DNA of 6,430 nucleotides, from contig JAJYCM010000161.1 of NCBI GenBank assembly GCA_021778375.1, positions 1-6,430 of the forward strand, given 5' to 3'. This DNA comes from Bacteroidota bacterium. Its GTDB lineage: Bacteria; Bacteroidota; Ignavibacteria; Ignavibacteriales; Ignavibacteriaceae. Positions 4,762 through 6,430 of this stretch are shown here, piece after piece. The position numbers were made by a program, and so were the translations under genes. Each line of letters starts with the position of its first letter. Position 1 is the stretch's first letter. The notes below the pieces were generated by a model. The model worked only from the letters and a program-made list of their open reading frames with translations. It ran no database searches and was not told the DNA's origin.

Positions 4762-5513
4762 AGAATAATTTTCAAGTCATTATTGTATTCAAAATTTAAG
4801 TTATTGAAACGTGAACTTGCAGGATGGTATAAACAATAAATATTATAATTATTAGCTTTATAATAGCCATAGTAATTATCATTCTTACTATTTTTTATAG
4901 TATCAAATTTAAATGTAGGTTCATTCAACGAAGATTTGAATAATTCTTCAAATTCATTCCACGAACTAATCCCTAAACAAAAAATATATTTCTCCTTTTT
5001 AGAATCCTTGAATAATTTATTTATTAAGAACTTTTTTAGAATATCTTTTCTCTTTTCCCAATTATCCTCGAACCATTTTTCAAAACTATCGTCATATAAA
5101 TATCTTTTGACAAATTCATTATATTTATCTCTAGTAGTAGAACGACCCAAAGGATATAGATTTGCTATAAATAAATTGATACCATAATTTCCTATTTCGT
5201 CAGTTTCTATTTTATTAGAAGAATTAATTTGGTTATATATCTTTTTTATTCCTTCATAAGTCGGAGTATATGTTATTTTTTCATTTAAGAACTTAAAATC
5301 CTTGTTTGATAAAGAGAATGGTTTATACTGATAATTTTGTTTATAGATATCAAACCTTTTGCTTTCTAGCTCCCAATCAATTCCTTTCCGATTTTTATCG
5401 GGAGAATGTTCTTCTATACCGATAAACCAATATTTGGCTTCGGGATTACCATAGCCAATAAAATTGTTTAAGATTTCTAGATTATCTTCTTTTTCTTTTG
5501 GTGTGATACTCAT
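4758..5513 (-). CDS. Uracil-DNA-glycosylase-superfamily-like protein
   Basis: The chosen start (ATG at 5513) gives 251 residues. It is supported by AGGAG 4 nt upstream and by lying just after the LRR stop codon; a longer frame from 5576 would overlap the LRR gene by 56 bp. The order of conserved elements recalls the UDG fold. YWFIGIEEHSP (28-38) ends a first strand where the family has its water-activating GxDP/GEAPG loop. NLFIANLYPLGR (113-124) follows. YIFCLGISSW (176-185) resembles the 'lG..A' strand. CLYHPASSRF (227-236), with H230-P231, matches the HPS-type DNA-intercalation motif. The classic catalytic Asp/Asn of motif I is not obvious (E34/E35 instead), so it may be a divergent or non-glycosylase member. 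It overlaps the HAD gene by 4 bp. The lysine- and asparagine-rich composition is typical of AT-rich islands. Confidence 0.55.
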   Translation of the reverse strand: MSITPKEKEDNLEILNNFIGYGNPEAKYWFIGIEEHSPDKNRKGIDWELESKRFDIYKQNYQYKPFSLSNKDFKFLNEKITYTPTYEGIKKIYNQINSSNKIETDEIGNYGINLFIANLYPLGRSTTRDKYNEFVKRYLYDDSFEKWFEDNWEKRKDILKKFLINKLFKDSKKEKYIFCLGISSWNEFEELFKSSLNEPTFKFDTIKNSKNDNYYGYYKANNYNIYCLYHPASSRFNNLNFEYNNDLKIIL

Positions 5514-5517
5514 AAAT

Positions 5518-5522
5518 CTCCT
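5518..5522 (-). promoter_or_regulatory. Ribosome binding site deciding the UDG-like start
   Basis: AGGAG on the minus strand overlaps the TAG stop codon of the LRR gene (5523-5521) and lies 4 nt before ATG at 5513. It is the clearest Shine-Dalgarno site in the window. Its position selects the shorter 251-residue start and ties translation of the two genes together. Confidence 0.7.
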
Positions 5523-6430
5523 ATGAATAAATGTTAATGTTTGGATTGTTAATAAGTTTTGTATGAATCTCATCAATATTTAGATTCATGCAATTTTTAA
5601 TATTAATTTCTTTCAAGCTCTGCATTTCGAAAAGATCATCAGGAAGTTCTTTAATAGGATTGTAAGAAAGATTTATAATTTCAAGCTTCGGAAGCATGGT
5701 TAAGGATTTGGGAAGTGTTCTTAGTCGATTGTTTGAGAGATATAAGACTTTCAAGTTTTCTAATTCTCCAATTGATTCGGGCAAAAATTTAATGTTATTT
5801 TCATATAAATACAAATGCGTAAGTTTTTTTAGCTTAGATATTTCCGGAGGTATTGTTTCAAAACATCGATTCTTAGCTATAATCAATTCACATATATCTG
5901 AAAGATTTTCAATTTCTTTAGGAAGGTTATAGATACCGGCGTTTTCAATGGTTAATTTTTGTAAGTGTGCTAATGCCCATATTTCATTGGGCAATTCATA
6001 CCAGTATACATTAGATAATAATAATTCCTTTTCTTTTTTTGTTATAACATCAATAATTTCTTTTCTTTCATAAAAATAAGATACTACTTCTTCAAGTTTT
6101 AGGTTACGGTTTTGAGAGTTGGAATAAAAATGAGAAATCAATTTTGTAGGGATTTCAATAATTTTCCAGTGATCACTGATGTTTAAGAAATTCGAAGAAA
6201 TGTGTTTAGCAATTTTTAGGAATTCATTTATATCAACCGGAAGAAAGGAAGTATAAAGAATAAATACCGGTTCAAAAAGTGCCCGGCCGACTTTGATTGT
6301 GCTGTCAGAAAATAATTCAGAATCATTAACCTTTAGATCATAAGTAAATGGTTCCTCTTTGTTAATACGGGAAGCGATTAAATCGATTCTAGCAACTTCA
6401 ATTCCCTCTTTCTCATCATACAAGACAATC
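5521..6430 (-). CDS. Leucine-rich-repeat protein, 5' end outside window
   Basis: The frame is open to the window edge at 6430 and ends in TAG at 5521-5523. A TTG at 6423 could be read as a start, but the residues around it (IVLYDEKEGIEVARIDLI) look like the inside of a domain, so the gene is taken as 5'-truncated. Counting from the TTG, residues 1-130 are an unrecognised, mixed N-terminal region. From about 140 to 285 there are six LRR units of 23-24 residues, with the LP/IP positions at 143, 167, 191, 213, 236 and 260 or close by. The units carry the consensus LPxxIxxLxxLxxLxLxxNxI, best seen at LKVLYLSNNRLRTLPKSL. LRR arcs bind proteins. No transmembrane segment is seen in the visible part. 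It is the first visible gene of an operon with the UDG-like and HAD genes; only a few bases separate it from the next start codon. Confidence 0.85.
   Translation of the reverse strand, partial: IVLYDEKEGIEVARIDLIASRINKEEPFTYDLKVNDSELFSDSTIKVGRALFEPVFILYTSFLPVDINEFLKIAKHISSNFLNISDHWKIIEIPTKLISHFYSNSQNRNLKLEEVVSYFYERKEIIDVITKKEKELLLSNVYWYELPNEIWALAHLQKLTIENAGIYNLPKEIENLSDICELIIAKNRCFETIPPEISKLKKLTHLYLYENNIKFLPESIGELENLKVLYLSNNRLRTLPKSLTMLPKLEIINLSYNPIKELPDDLFEMQSLKEINIKNCMNLNIDEIHTKLINNPNINIYS

Noticed and set aside
4936..5187. Plus-strand ORFs at 4936-5187 and 5696-5932, antisense to the UDG-like and LRR genes
   Set aside because: They are shadow frames of convincing minus-strand genes.
5514..5576. 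Longer N-terminus for the UDG-like protein from ATG at 5576
   Set aside because: It would overlap the LRR gene by 56 bp, whereas AGGAG and the ATG at 5513 give a normal start.

Overview
This is an AT-rich window, by eye about one-third G+C. It probably comes from a Bacteroidota/Ignavibacteriota-type (FCB group) bacterium. The main evidence is a TTG-N20-TAATTTTG promoter in front of the tRNA, which fits the Bacteroidota -33/-7 consensus, together with mostly weak or absent Shine-Dalgarno sites. No phylogenetic marker in the window fixes the lineage.

Left part (1-2446), all on the minus strand. The window opens inside a DUF971 (gamma-butyrobetaine hydroxylase N-terminal-like) gene that is cut by the window edge. 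Next comes a complete adenylate-forming enzyme of the fatty-acyl-AMP ligase type. Upstream of it is a possible 63-residue single-pass membrane protein. These look like ordinary chromosomal genes.

Middle part (2447-3441), almost free of convincing protein genes. It is built around a complete tRNA-Thr(TGT) with its own promoter and a strong intrinsic terminator. Two sets of 11-bp tandem repeats flank the tRNA, four units upstream and three downstream. There is also a 12-bp direct repeat, several inverted repeats, a 54-codon minus-strand ORF, and a plus-strand hairpin-plus-terminator segment that could be a small RNA or a short gene. The layout resembles a tRNA-anchored integration site with integrase arm-type repeats, but no integrase is present in the window.

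Right part (3442-6430), mainly minus strand and accessory in character. In transcription order it holds a leucine-rich-repeat protein (5' end outside the window), a uracil-DNA-glycosylase-fold-like protein, and a small capless HAD-like phosphatase. The last two are coupled by an ATGA overlap. A WYL-domain transcription regulator follows after a 171-bp gap. That gap holds a cluster of palindromes next to the regulator start and a possible plus-strand 35-residue, extremely hydrophobic micro-protein gene that fills most of the remaining space. WYL regulators commonly control defence loci, so the LRR / UDG-like / HAD operon beside a tRNA is a reasonable candidate for an undescribed accessory or defence module. 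The defence role is inference; the sequence shows only the domains and the arrangement.
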